Source of the DNA: Paludibacteraceae bacterium
GTDB taxonomy: Bacteria; Bacteroidota; Bacteroidia; Bacteroidales; Paludibacteraceae
Assembly: GCA_017446455.1 (NCBI GenBank)
Contig: JAFSQV010000088.1
Coordinates: 1 to 59,741, forward strand
Direction of reading: 5' to 3'
Length of the DNA stretch: 59,741 nt
The notes under the pieces: model-generated
The model's input: the letters and a program-made list of their open reading frames with translations, nothing else
Databases searched by the model: none
Told to the model about the DNA's origin: nothing
Translations under genes and position numbers: made by a program
Shown here: positions 39,896 through 47,212 of the stretch, one piece after another
How the letters are laid out: every line of letters starts with the position of its first letter
Position numbering within the stretch: position 1 is the stretch's first letter

Positions 39896-40798
39896 ATGAC
39901 TTCAGAAGAGTTATTACAAAAGGTTAGGAAGATAGAGATCAAGACCCATGGGTTGAGTCGGAATATCTTCGCAGGCGAGTACCACAGCCAGTTCAAAGGC
40001 CGTGGTATGGCGTTCAGCGAGGTGCGCGAGTATCAGCCGGGCGATGACGTGCGGTCCATTGATTGGAATGTGACAGCGCGCATGAATCGTCCTTACATCA
40101 AGGTCTATGAAGAAGAGCGAGAGCTGACGGTGATGTTGCTCGTCGATGTCAGCGGTAGCCGTAATTTTGGTACGGTGAGTCAGATGAAACGCGACACGAT
40201 GGCCGAAGTAGCCGCTACCCTCGCCTTCTCCACGATCGAGAACAACGATAAAGTGGGTGTGATCTTCTTCTCAGACCGCGTTGAGAAATTCATCCCGCCG
40301 AAGAAAGGTAAGAGCCACGTGCTGCATATCATCCGCGAGCTGTTGAGTTTTGAACCCGAGCACCAAGGTACGGATATCAACGCGGCGCTACAATTCCTGA
40401 CCAACGCCCAGAAGCGTCGCTGTGCGGCGTTCTTGATTTCGGATTTGATGGATCCGAAATTAAGTGACCAAGTGACAAAGTACAATGTACAAAGGAACAC
40501 CAGCGTGGCGCCCGTTGTCATCGCCAGCCGCAAACACGACCTGAATGCCATTCAGATATACGACCGCCGCGACGCGGAGCTGCCGAATGTAGGTCTTCTC
40601 AAACTGCGTGATCCGGAGACGGGCGCACGTGTCTGGGCTGACACCAGTCTGGCCAGCGTACGCAACGCGTACGGACAGGCTTGGCGCGACCAGCAGGCGG
40701 CGCTGGAGACCATCTACACGAAGACCGGCATGCATAATATCAGTGTGCGCACAGACGAAGACTATGTGAAAAAGTTGATGCAACTATTTCACAATTAA
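39896..40798 (+). CDS. DUF58 domain protein of the bat locus
   Basis: 300 residues, cytoplasmic or membrane-associated. Has the DUF58 signature GRGMAFSEVREYQPGDDVRSIDWNVTAR (about 36-64) and a degenerate VWA-like fold with VMLLVDVSGSRNFG (MIDAS DxSxS type). It follows moxR and precedes batA, the usual order, and probably binds MoxR. A heptamer array encodes SDQVTKYNVQRN in a surface loop, and a second array spans its stop codon. Confidence 0.85.
   Translation: MTSEELLQKVRKIEIKTHGLSRNIFAGEYHSQFKGRGMAFSEVREYQPGDDVRSIDWNVTARMNRPYIKVYEEERELTVMLLVDVSGSRNFGTVSQMKRDTMAEVAATLAFSTIENNDKVGVIFFSDRVEKFIPPKKGKSHVLHIIRELLSFEPEHQGTDINAALQFLTNAQKRRCAAFLISDLMDPKLSDQVTKYNVQRNTSVAPVVIASRKHDLNAIQIYDRRDAELPNVGLLKLRDPETGARVWADTSLASVRNAYGQAWRDQQAALETIYTKTGMHNISVRTDEDYVKKLMQLFHN
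40460..40495. repeat. STRR heptamer array (AAGTGAC/AAGTACA)
   Basis: Units AAGTGACC, AAGTGAC, AAAGTAC, AATGTAC and AAAGG, in frame in the DUF58 gene. Confidence 0.75.
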
Positions 40799-40824
40799 GA
40801 ATTAAAAATTAAGAATTAAAAATG
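40792..40824. repeat. STRR heptamer array (AATTAAG/AATTAAA) across a gene boundary
   Basis: AATTAAG, AATTAAA, AATTAAG, AATTAAA, then AATG. It contains the stop of the DUF58 gene and the ATG of the next. Confidence 0.85.
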
Positions 40825-41781
40825 TTGCTAAACATTTTATTAGCCATAGTAGTTAGCGCGAGTATCGACTCCACAACGCTGATGATCGGCGATCAGACGG
40901 ACTTGCACCTACAGGTGACGCACGACGCTACCGAGAGGGTTACCCTGCCCGTTTTCGGCGAGCAGCTGCAAGACGGCATCGAGATTGTCGATAAGACCAT
41001 CGTGGATACATTGACTCTGCCCGACGGCCGCGTGCAACTCAATCAGTACTTGACGCTGACGTCGTTCAAAGACAGTCTGTTCGCTATCGAACCGATTGCA
41101 GTGGCCAGTGGCGAAGACACGTTCCGGACCGATCCGATGGCGCTGAACATTGTGCAACCCTTCGAGGTAGACACCACCCTCGCCATCACCGATATCAAAG
41201 ATATCGAGAAAGCACCGATTTGGTGGTGGGGCATCATTCGTTGGATTCTCTTAGGCCTGCTGATAGCGGGTCTGTGCGTCGGCGGATATTACCTCTGGCG
41301 CTGGTTGGAGAGCAAACGCAAACCGGCTGAAGAACCCGTCGATCCGGACCTACTCCGCCCTGCCGATGAGGTGGCATTGGAGAAACTCGACGAGATCAAG
41401 GCGCAGAAGATCTGGAAGGACGGAAAAGTGAAGGAATACCAGACCGAACTGACGGATGTCGTGCGTGAGTATATCGGTCGCCGTTTCGAGGTACATAGTA
41501 CCGAAAAGACCTCCGACGAGACCTTGCGAGAATTGAAACCAATTCTCTTAGATGTACAAAGTAACAATGTACGATGTACAAAGGAAGAAGGCAAGGAACT
41601 CTATGAGCGTCTAAAGAAGATGCTGCAACTGGCTGATTTAGTGAAGTTTGCCAAGTGGCACACCACGCCGGATGAGAACGAGCAGGCGCTGACTACCGCG
41701 TATGATTTCGTCAACGAGACGAAACTCGTGAATGAGGAAAATGGTGAGAATGGTGAAAAAGAAGAGGAGGAAGAAGTATGA
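40822..41781 (+). CDS. DUF4381-like membrane protein of the bat locus
   Basis: 319 residues. An N-terminal signal-like segment (LLNILLAIVVSASI) precedes a beta-sandwich domain; a single membrane segment lies at about 132-158 (APIWWWGIIRWILLGLLIAGLCVGGYYLW), followed by a charged cytoplasmic tail (WKDGKVKEYQTELTDVVREYIGRRF). The tail pattern resembles DUF4381 proteins found between DUF58 and VWA genes. The tail contains array-encoded LDVQSNNVRCTKEE and NEENGENGEKEEEEE. ATG of batA overlaps its stop. Confidence 0.75.
   Translation: MLLNILLAIVVSASIDSTTLMIGDQTDLHLQVTHDATERVTLPVFGEQLQDGIEIVDKTIVDTLTLPDGRVQLNQYLTLTSFKDSLFAIEPIAVASGEDTFRTDPMALNIVQPFEVDTTLAITDIKDIEKAPIWWWGIIRWILLGLLIAGLCVGGYYLWRWLESKRKPAEEPVDPDLLRPADEVALEKLDEIKAQKIWKDGKVKEYQTELTDVVREYIGRRFEVHSTEKTSDETLRELKPILLDVQSNNVRCTKEEGKELYERLKKMLQLADLVKFAKWHTTPDENEQALTTAYDFVNETKLVNEENGENGEKEEEEEV
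41551..41583. repeat. STRR heptamer array (GATGTAC/AATGTAC)
   Basis: GATGTAC, AAAGTAAC, AATGTAC, GATGTAC, AAAGG, in frame in the DUF4381-like gene. Confidence 0.75.
41729..41760. repeat. STRR nonamer array (GGTGAGAAT family)
   Basis: GAGGAAAAT, GGTGAGAAT, GGTGAAAAA: 9-bp units encoding NEENGENGEK at the C-terminus. Confidence 0.7.
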
Positions 41782-42764
41782 CATTTGCTAATCCCGGATA
41801 TTTATTCCTGTTACTGCTCTTAGTGCCTGTTGGCGTCTGGTACGCGTACGAGCTGTGGAAATCGGACGCGAGTGTGCAGATCTCGGACACCTCGACCCTC
41901 GCGGCGCAGCCGAAGAGTTGGCGGATCTGGTTGCTGCACGTGCCGTTTATACTGCGCGTAGCCATCATCTCCTTATTAAGTGTCGCGCTCGCACGCCCGC
42001 AACTGACCAATAAATGGTCGTCGGAATCGACCGAAGGTATCGACATCATGATGGCGCTCGATATCTCGGGTACGATGCTGGCCGAGGACCTGCGTCCGAA
42101 CCGTTTGGAAGCGGCAAAAGCCGTAGCATCAGACTTCGTCATCGCCCGTCCGAACGACCAGATCGGACTTGTCGTCTTTGCCGGCGAGAGTTTTACGCAA
42201 TGCCCCTTGACCACCGACCATGCGGTGCTCGTCAACCTCTTTAAGTCCGTCGAGTACGGCATGATCGAAGACGGTACAGCGATCGGTCTGGGCCTTGCGA
42301 ACGCGGTGAACCGCATGAAGGACAGTCAGACGAAATCGAAGGTCGTCATCCTCCTTACCGACGGTTCGAACAATCGCGGCGACATCGACCCACAGACAGC
42401 GGCCGAGATCGCCAAGACCTTCGGCATCCGCGTATATACCGTAGGTGTCGGTTCGTACGGACAGACCCGCGTGCCGGTGAATACGCCGATGGGTAGGCAG
42501 TATGTGACGATGGATTCGGAGTTCGACGAAGGCACACTCCGTCGCATCGCCGAGACCACCGGCGGTCAGTATTTCCGCGCGACGGACAACGGCAGTCTGA
42601 AGAGTATCTACGAGCAGATCGACCAGTTGGAAAAGACCAAACTGCGCGTGCGTGAGTACAGCAAACACACGGAGAATTTCGCGCCATTCCTCTTTGCCGC
42701 CCTCGCCTGCCTGTTGCTCGAGATCATTATTCGCTATTTCGTTTTACGCACAATAAGTAATTGA
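41778..42764 (+). CDS. batA: BatA, VWA-domain membrane protein
   Basis: 328 residues with two N-terminal membrane segments (YLFLLLLLVPVGVWYAY; ILRVAIISLLSVALA), a VWA domain (about 90-290) with MIDAS start MALDISGTMLAEDLRPNRLEAAK and VVILLTDGSNNRGDIDP, and a C-terminal membrane helix (FLFAALACLLLEIIIRYF). Bat proteins were first linked to aerotolerance in Bacteroides fragilis. It overlaps the upstream gene by 4 nt and is followed by a paralogous VWA gene 1 nt later. Confidence 0.9.
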   Translation: MTFANPGYLFLLLLLVPVGVWYAYELWKSDASVQISDTSTLAAQPKSWRIWLLHVPFILRVAIISLLSVALARPQLTNKWSSESTEGIDIMMALDISGTMLAEDLRPNRLEAAKAVASDFVIARPNDQIGLVVFAGESFTQCPLTTDHAVLVNLFKSVEYGMIEDGTAIGLGLANAVNRMKDSQTKSKVVILLTDGSNNRGDIDPQTAAEIAKTFGIRVYTVGVGSYGQTRVPVNTPMGRQYVTMDSEFDEGTLRRIAETTGGQYFRATDNGSLKSIYEQIDQLEKTKLRVREYSKHTENFAPFLFAALACLLLEIIIRYFVLRTISN

Positions 42765-42765
42765 T

Positions 42766-44502
42766 ATGTTTCGATTTGCAAATATAGAAGTTTTATGGTT
42801 GTTGGCTACCGTCCCGGCTTTCGCCATCGCCTACTGGGTTTATACGAAGCGTAAACGCCGCCAGTTGCAAGAGTTCGGTGATCCCGAACTGATGGAACAG
42901 CTGATGCCGAACGCCAGTCGTGTACGTCCGACGGTGAAGTTCACCATCGTACTGGTAGCCCTTACGCTCCTTATCTTCGCCGCCGCCCGCCCGCAGTTCG
43001 GTCAATCCGAGCGCACGGAGAAGCGACAGGGTATCGAGGCGATTGTAGCCCTCGATATCTCGAACTCGATGCTCGCCGAAGATGTGGCGCCGAATCGTCT
43101 CGACCGTGCGAAGCAGATGTTGTCCAAACTGATGGACAACATGGTGAACGATAAAGTGGGACTCGTCGTCTTTGCCGGTGACGCGTTCGTACAACTGCCA
43201 ATCACCTGCGATTATATCTCCGCGAAGATGTTCCTCAACACCATCAAACCCGACCTGATTAAGACGCAGGGAACAGCGATTGGACAGGCACTGAGCACCT
43301 CTATCCGCTGTTTTGGCGAGCGAAGCGATGCCAGCCGCGCCATCATCCTAATCACCGACGGTGAGAACCACGAAGACGATGCCGTCGCCGTAGCCCGTCG
43401 CGCCAAAGAAGAAGGTATTCAGGTGTTAGTCGTCGGTATTGGTAAACCCGAAGGTTCGCCGATCCCTATGCCCGGCACGAATAACTTCCGCAAGGACCGC
43501 GAAGGCAATGTGGTGGTCAGCCGGTTGAACGAAGACATGTGCCGCGAGATCGCACAGGCCGGAGGCGGCATCTATGTGCGCTGTGACAACACCAACACGG
43601 CCACGAAGGCGATCCAGAAAGAACTCGACAAACTGGCGACGCAGGAGATCGAGACGCAGGTCTACACGGACTATAACGAGCAGTTCCAAAGCTTTGCTTT
43701 GATTGCCCTGCTTTTGCTCGTCATCGACTTCTTTATCTTCAACCGTAAGAACAAAGCCATCACGAAAATGGATATCTTCGGCGAGCATTTCAGTCTTCCG
43801 GGTTCTCGCACCCTCGGCATCGCCCTCTTGCTGCTCGTCAGCCTCAACACCTTTGCCCAGAAAGAGGCCGGCGATGTGCGCAAAGGCAACCGCGAGTACA
43901 AGAAGCAGAACTACACCGAAGCGGAGGTCAACTACCGCCGCGGTCTGGAGAAGAACAAGAACGGCTACGAGGCACACTATAACCTCGGCGATGCCCTTTT
44001 CAAACAGAACAAGTACGAAGATGCGTTGACGGAATTCGCCACCGCCGCGAAGATGCTCGACAAGAAAGACGACAAAGCGCGATATGCCAAGGCGATGCAT
44101 AATATCGGCAACTGTCATTTTGCGCAGCAGCAGTATGACAAGGCTGTCGGTGCCTACCAAGAGTCCTTGCGCGCGAATCCGAAAGATAATGACACGCGTT
44201 ACAACATGGTGAAGGCGATGGAGTTATTGCAACAACAGCAACAACAACAGCAACAGCAGCAACAGAACCAGGACCAAAACCAAGATCAGCAACAAGACCA
44301 ACAGCAACAACAGCAGCAAGAGCAACAACAAGAGCAGAATCAGGATCAGCAACAGCAAGAACAAGAGCAACAGCAAAACGACGAAATGGACAAAGAGACG
44401 GCGGAGCAGATCCTGCAGGCCTTGGAGCAAGACGAACAAGATACCCAAGAGAAGTTGCAAAAGCAACAGGGTAAGAAGCGTCGAGTAGAAAAGGAGTGGT
44501 GA
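42766..44502 (+). CDS. BatB-BatC fusion: VWA domain, TPR domain and glutamine-rich tail
   Basis: 578 residues. Residues 1-330 match BatB: membrane segments, VWA with VALDISNSMLAEDVAPNRLDRAK, LVVFAGDAFVQLPITCDY, AIILITDGENHEDDAV, and a membrane helix (FALIALLLLVIDFFIF). A second hydrophobic stretch at about 350-366 (LGIALLLLVSLNTFAQ) looks like the former signal peptide of BatC, followed by TPR units (GNREYKKQNYTEAEVNYRRGLEKN, YEAHYNLGDALFKQNKYEDAL, NIGNCHFAQQQYDKAVGAYQESL). The tail at about 488-545 is almost pure Gln with Asn, Asp and Glu, encoded by mixed CAA/CAG. The two proteins are separate in typical Bacteroides. Confidence 0.85.
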   Translation: MFRFANIEVLWLLATVPAFAIAYWVYTKRKRRQLQEFGDPELMEQLMPNASRVRPTVKFTIVLVALTLLIFAAARPQFGQSERTEKRQGIEAIVALDISNSMLAEDVAPNRLDRAKQMLSKLMDNMVNDKVGLVVFAGDAFVQLPITCDYISAKMFLNTIKPDLIKTQGTAIGQALSTSIRCFGERSDASRAIILITDGENHEDDAVAVARRAKEEGIQVLVVGIGKPEGSPIPMPGTNNFRKDREGNVVVSRLNEDMCREIAQAGGGIYVRCDNTNTATKAIQKELDKLATQEIETQVYTDYNEQFQSFALIALLLLVIDFFIFNRKNKAITKMDIFGEHFSLPGSRTLGIALLLLVSLNTFAQKEAGDVRKGNREYKKQNYTEAEVNYRRGLEKNKNGYEAHYNLGDALFKQNKYEDALTEFATAAKMLDKKDDKARYAKAMHNIGNCHFAQQQYDKAVGAYQESLRANPKDNDTRYNMVKAMELLQQQQQQQQQQQQNQDQNQDQQQDQQQQQQQEQQQEQNQDQQQQEQEQQQNDEMDKETAEQILQALEQDEQDTQEKLQKQQGKKRRVEKEW

Positions 44503-44503
44503 T

Positions 44504-44607
44504 AAATTTGCTTTTTCTGAGTACCTTTGGCTTTTCAGTTCGGTCATTATGGACCCCATAACTCCCTTACCGAAAAAGCCGAATTTACTCCAGAAAAATT
44601 CAAATTT
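44504..44607. repeat. Long imperfect hairpin between batBC and batD
   Basis: Outer arms AAATTTGCTTTTTCTGAGTA (44504-44523) and TACTCCAGAAAAATTCAAA then TTT (44586-44607) pair almost throughout. Inside, GGCTTTT pairs with AAAAGCC, CGGT with ACCG, and TTATGG with CCATAA at the tip. It could be an attenuator, an RNA-processing site or a small palindromic element. Confidence 0.6.
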
Positions 44608-44619
44608 TGGTAAAGACTT

Positions 44620-46467
44620 ATGAAGAAAATATTATCTATATTTTGTACATTGTACCTCGTCACTTTGTCACTTTGGGCAGATGAGGTCGTTTTTAGGGCG
44701 CAAGCGCCGGCACAGGTGATTGTCGGCCGGCCGTTCCAGTTGACCTACACCGTCAACCAACGCAGCCGAGACCTGCGTGCGCCTGAGTTTACAGACTTCG
44801 ACTATTTAGCCGGTCCCTATACCTCGACCAGTAGCAGCACCTCGTTTGTCAACGGTCACCGCACCTCGACTTTCGAGCAGACTTACACCTACACGCTCAT
44901 GGCGCAGAAGGCCGGCACCTTCACCATCGCCCCCGCAACCATCAAAGTGGATGGCGAGAGCGTGCAGTCCAACGGCGTACGTATCACCGTCCTCCCCGAA
45001 GACGAGCAGCCGGCTCAGAGTTCCCAGAGTACTCCGAATACTCAGAGTTCTCAGACCTCTCAGTCCTCCCAAGGCAGTAACGTCTCTTCGGAGAACATCT
45101 TCGTGCGTACTATCGCTTCGAAGACGCGCGTGCATGAGCAGGAAGCGCTGCTGGTGACGTATAAGTTGTATTTCGCGAACGTGGACGTCGCCCAGTTGAC
45201 TAACAACACCAAACTGCCGGAGTTCACAGGCTTCCTCAAGCAAGACCTTGAGCAGGGCGAGATACAGACGCAGTTAGAGCACTACAACGGCCGCAACTAC
45301 CAGACCGCCGTGCTTTACCGCACCATCCTCTACCCGCAGCATTCGGGCGACATCACCATCGACCCGGCGAAGTTCGAAGCGGTCCTTCGCGTGCAGACCC
45401 AACAGCGAGTGCGGTCAATCTTCGATGATTTCTTCGGCTCCTATACCAACGTCACGAAGATGCTCACCGCCCCGGGTGTGACCATTCACGTCGCAGCCCT
45501 GCCGAGCGGAAAACCTGCCGGCTTCTCCGGCGGTGTCGGTAAGTTCACGATGACGCCGTCGATCTCGCAGACCGAACTGCAGACCAACGATGCCGTGACT
45601 ATCAAGATCGACATCAGCGGTGCGGGCAACATGAAACTCATCAAGACGCCCGCTATCGACTGGCCGGAAGGATTCGAACCCTACGACCCGAAGGTGACCA
45701 ATAACTTCAACACCACGACGGCCGGCGTGAGCGGCACGAAATCCATTGAGTACCTTGCGATTCCGCGCAGCCCGGGTGACTATACGATCCCTGCGGTCAC
45801 CTTCAGCTATTTCGATATCGAAGACAAAGCCTATCGCACCCTCTCCACACCGGAATATACCATTCATGTAAAGCGCGGTGCAGGCAGTGCGGAGAGTCCG
45901 GCAAACGAGGGTGCGGTCGTTTCTTATACCCACAAAGAAGACATCAAACAACTCGGCACCGACATCCGCTATATCGATACAAAGGCGCCGAAAACCATCA
46001 ATCACCAATCATCCATCATCAATTACAACCACTTATGGTTGTATTACGCCCTTCCTTCGCTCATCGCGCTGATTCTACTCATCGTGCTGCGCAAACAGAT
46101 CAAGGAGAATGCGGACATCACGCGTGTTCGTTATAAACGCGCGAACAAGGTAGCGCAGAAACGTCTGAAGGCTGCCGAGAAAGCGCTGAAGGCGAATGAC
46201 AAAAACGCTTTCTATGCCGCGATCGAGCAGGCCGCCTGGACCTACCTCAGTGACCGTCTTTCCATCCCGACGGCAGATCTGAACAAAGAGAATATCGCGG
46301 CGTTGCTGGCACAAAAAGGCGTGAGTGAGGCACTCATCAAAGACGTCAAAGATGTGCTTTCGACGGCAGAGTTCGCGCGTTATGCGCCCTCGACCGACCA
46401 CGCCATGGATGACCTCTACAAAGCCACCACCAACTTGATTAACAACTTAGAGGAGGAGAAACTATGA
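44620..46467 (+). CDS. batD: BatD, membrane-anchored beta-sandwich protein
   Basis: 615 residues. The signal peptide (MKKILSIFCTLYLVTLSLWA-D) is partly encoded by a heptamer array. The periplasmic part has repeated beta-sandwich (oxygen-tolerance/BatD) domains: VFRAQAPAQVIVGRPFQLTYTV, SENIFVRTIASKTRVHEQEALLVTYKLY, and GKFTMTPSISQTELQTNDAVTIKIDISGAGNMKLI. A membrane segment at about 474-493 (LWLYYALPSLIALILLIVL) and a helical cytoplasmic tail follow. A nonamer array gives the Ser/Gln-rich linker at about 133-152, and a heptamer array lies just before the membrane segment. Confidence 0.9.
   Translation: MKKILSIFCTLYLVTLSLWADEVVFRAQAPAQVIVGRPFQLTYTVNQRSRDLRAPEFTDFDYLAGPYTSTSSSTSFVNGHRTSTFEQTYTYTLMAQKAGTFTIAPATIKVDGESVQSNGVRITVLPEDEQPAQSSQSTPNTQSSQTSQSSQGSNVSSENIFVRTIASKTRVHEQEALLVTYKLYFANVDVAQLTNNTKLPEFTGFLKQDLEQGEIQTQLEHYNGRNYQTAVLYRTILYPQHSGDITIDPAKFEAVLRVQTQQRVRSIFDDFFGSYTNVTKMLTAPGVTIHVAALPSGKPAGFSGGVGKFTMTPSISQTELQTNDAVTIKIDISGAGNMKLIKTPAIDWPEGFEPYDPKVTNNFNTTTAGVSGTKSIEYLAIPRSPGDYTIPAVTFSYFDIEDKAYRTLSTPEYTIHVKRGAGSAESPANEGAVVSYTHKEDIKQLGTDIRYIDTKAPKTINHQSSIINYNHLWLYYALPSLIALILLIVLRKQIKENADITRVRYKRANKVAQKRLKAAEKALKANDKNAFYAAIEQAAWTYLSDRLSIPTADLNKENIAALLAQKGVSEALIKDVKDVLSTAEFARYAPSTDHAMDDLYKATTNLINNLEEEKL
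44642..44676. repeat. STRR heptamer array inside the BatD signal peptide
   Basis: TTGTACA, TTGTACC, TCGTCAC, TTTGTCAC, TTTGG. It encodes the hydrophobic core FCTLYLVTLSL. Confidence 0.75.
45015..45070. repeat. STRR nonamer array (CAGAGTTCC family)
   Basis: About six 9-bp units (CAGAGTTCC, CAGAGTACT, CCGAATACT, CAGAGTTCT, CAGACCTCT, CAGTCCTCC), encoding a Ser/Gln/Thr linker in BatD. Confidence 0.85.
45994..46026. repeat. STRR heptamer array (CATCAAT/CACCAAT)
   Basis: CATCAAT, CACCAAT, CATCCAT, CATCAAT, in frame, just before the BatD membrane segment (INHQSSIINYN). Confidence 0.85.
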
Positions 46468-47201
46468 GACGCTTTATAATTTGCAATTTGCTTTTGGCCC
46501 TCTGCGCGCTTACCTTCGCCCAGAGCGATTTCGATATCGCGAACGCAGCATATGCTGAAGGGCGCTATGAAGAGGCCGCGACGATCTATCAGGCCCTCAT
46601 CGACGAGCAGCCCGATGCGACCTTGTATTACAACCTCGGTAATGCCCGCTTCAAACAAGGCGAGTTGGCGCAGGCCATCCTCAACTACGAGCGCGCCTTG
46701 CGGCTGCAGCCGAATCACAAAGATGCACAGTACAACCTCGCCTTTGCGCAGAGTCGCATCACCGATAATATCGTCGAGCAGGATTTCTTCCTCTCGGCCT
46801 GGGCGCGCACCGTACGCAACAGCCTCAAAGAGCAGACCTGGTTCATCCTCTCTATCAGCCTGTTTATCCTAGCCCTCGTCGGCTTGCTGCTCTTCCTCTT
46901 GAGCCGCGAAATAGGACTGCGAAAGACCGCCTTTCATGTGGCATGGATCGCCGTCCTCTTCTCGCTCATCGCGGGACTGAACGCTGCCTCGCTGCATAAG
47001 CGCGACACGCTCCGCAGCGAAGCCATCATCACCCAAGGTGTGGTGAACGGCAAGTCCTCACCTGACCGCTCGGGAACGGACCTCTTCACCGTCCACGAGG
47101 GCACGAAAGTGACTATCCGCGAGACGCTCGGCGAGTGGGCCAACATCCGAGTCGGCAACTACGAAGGCTGGGTACGGATGCAGAACTTAGAACGAATATA
47201 A
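46464..47201 (+). CDS. batE: BatE, TPR and SH3-like domain protein
   Basis: 245 residues, ATG overlapping the batD stop. Signal peptide (LLLALCALTFAQ-S), two TPR units (FDIANAAYAEGRYEEAATIYQALIDE; ATLYYNLGNARFKQGELAQAILNYERAL), two membrane segments (about 128-147 and 152-170) and a C-terminal bacterial SH3-like domain (SSPDRSGTDLFTVHEGTKVTIRETLGEWANIRVGNYEGWV). Last of the bat genes; aminopeptidase P starts 11 bp later. Confidence 0.9.
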   Translation: MRRFIICNLLLALCALTFAQSDFDIANAAYAEGRYEEAATIYQALIDEQPDATLYYNLGNARFKQGELAQAILNYERALRLQPNHKDAQYNLAFAQSRITDNIVEQDFFLSAWARTVRNSLKEQTWFILSISLFILALVGLLLFLLSREIGLRKTAFHVAWIAVLFSLIAGLNAASLHKRDTLRSEAIITQGVVNGKSSPDRSGTDLFTVHEGTKVTIRETLGEWANIRVGNYEGWVRMQNLERI

Positions 47202-47212
47202 TCATCCATCCT

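Noticed and set aside
44227-44400. Glutamine tract as a DNA slippage artefact
   Set aside because: CAA and CAG codons and Asp/Asn/Glu are mixed and the frame continues into a conserved-looking tail, so it is coding sequence rather than a pure CAG expansion.
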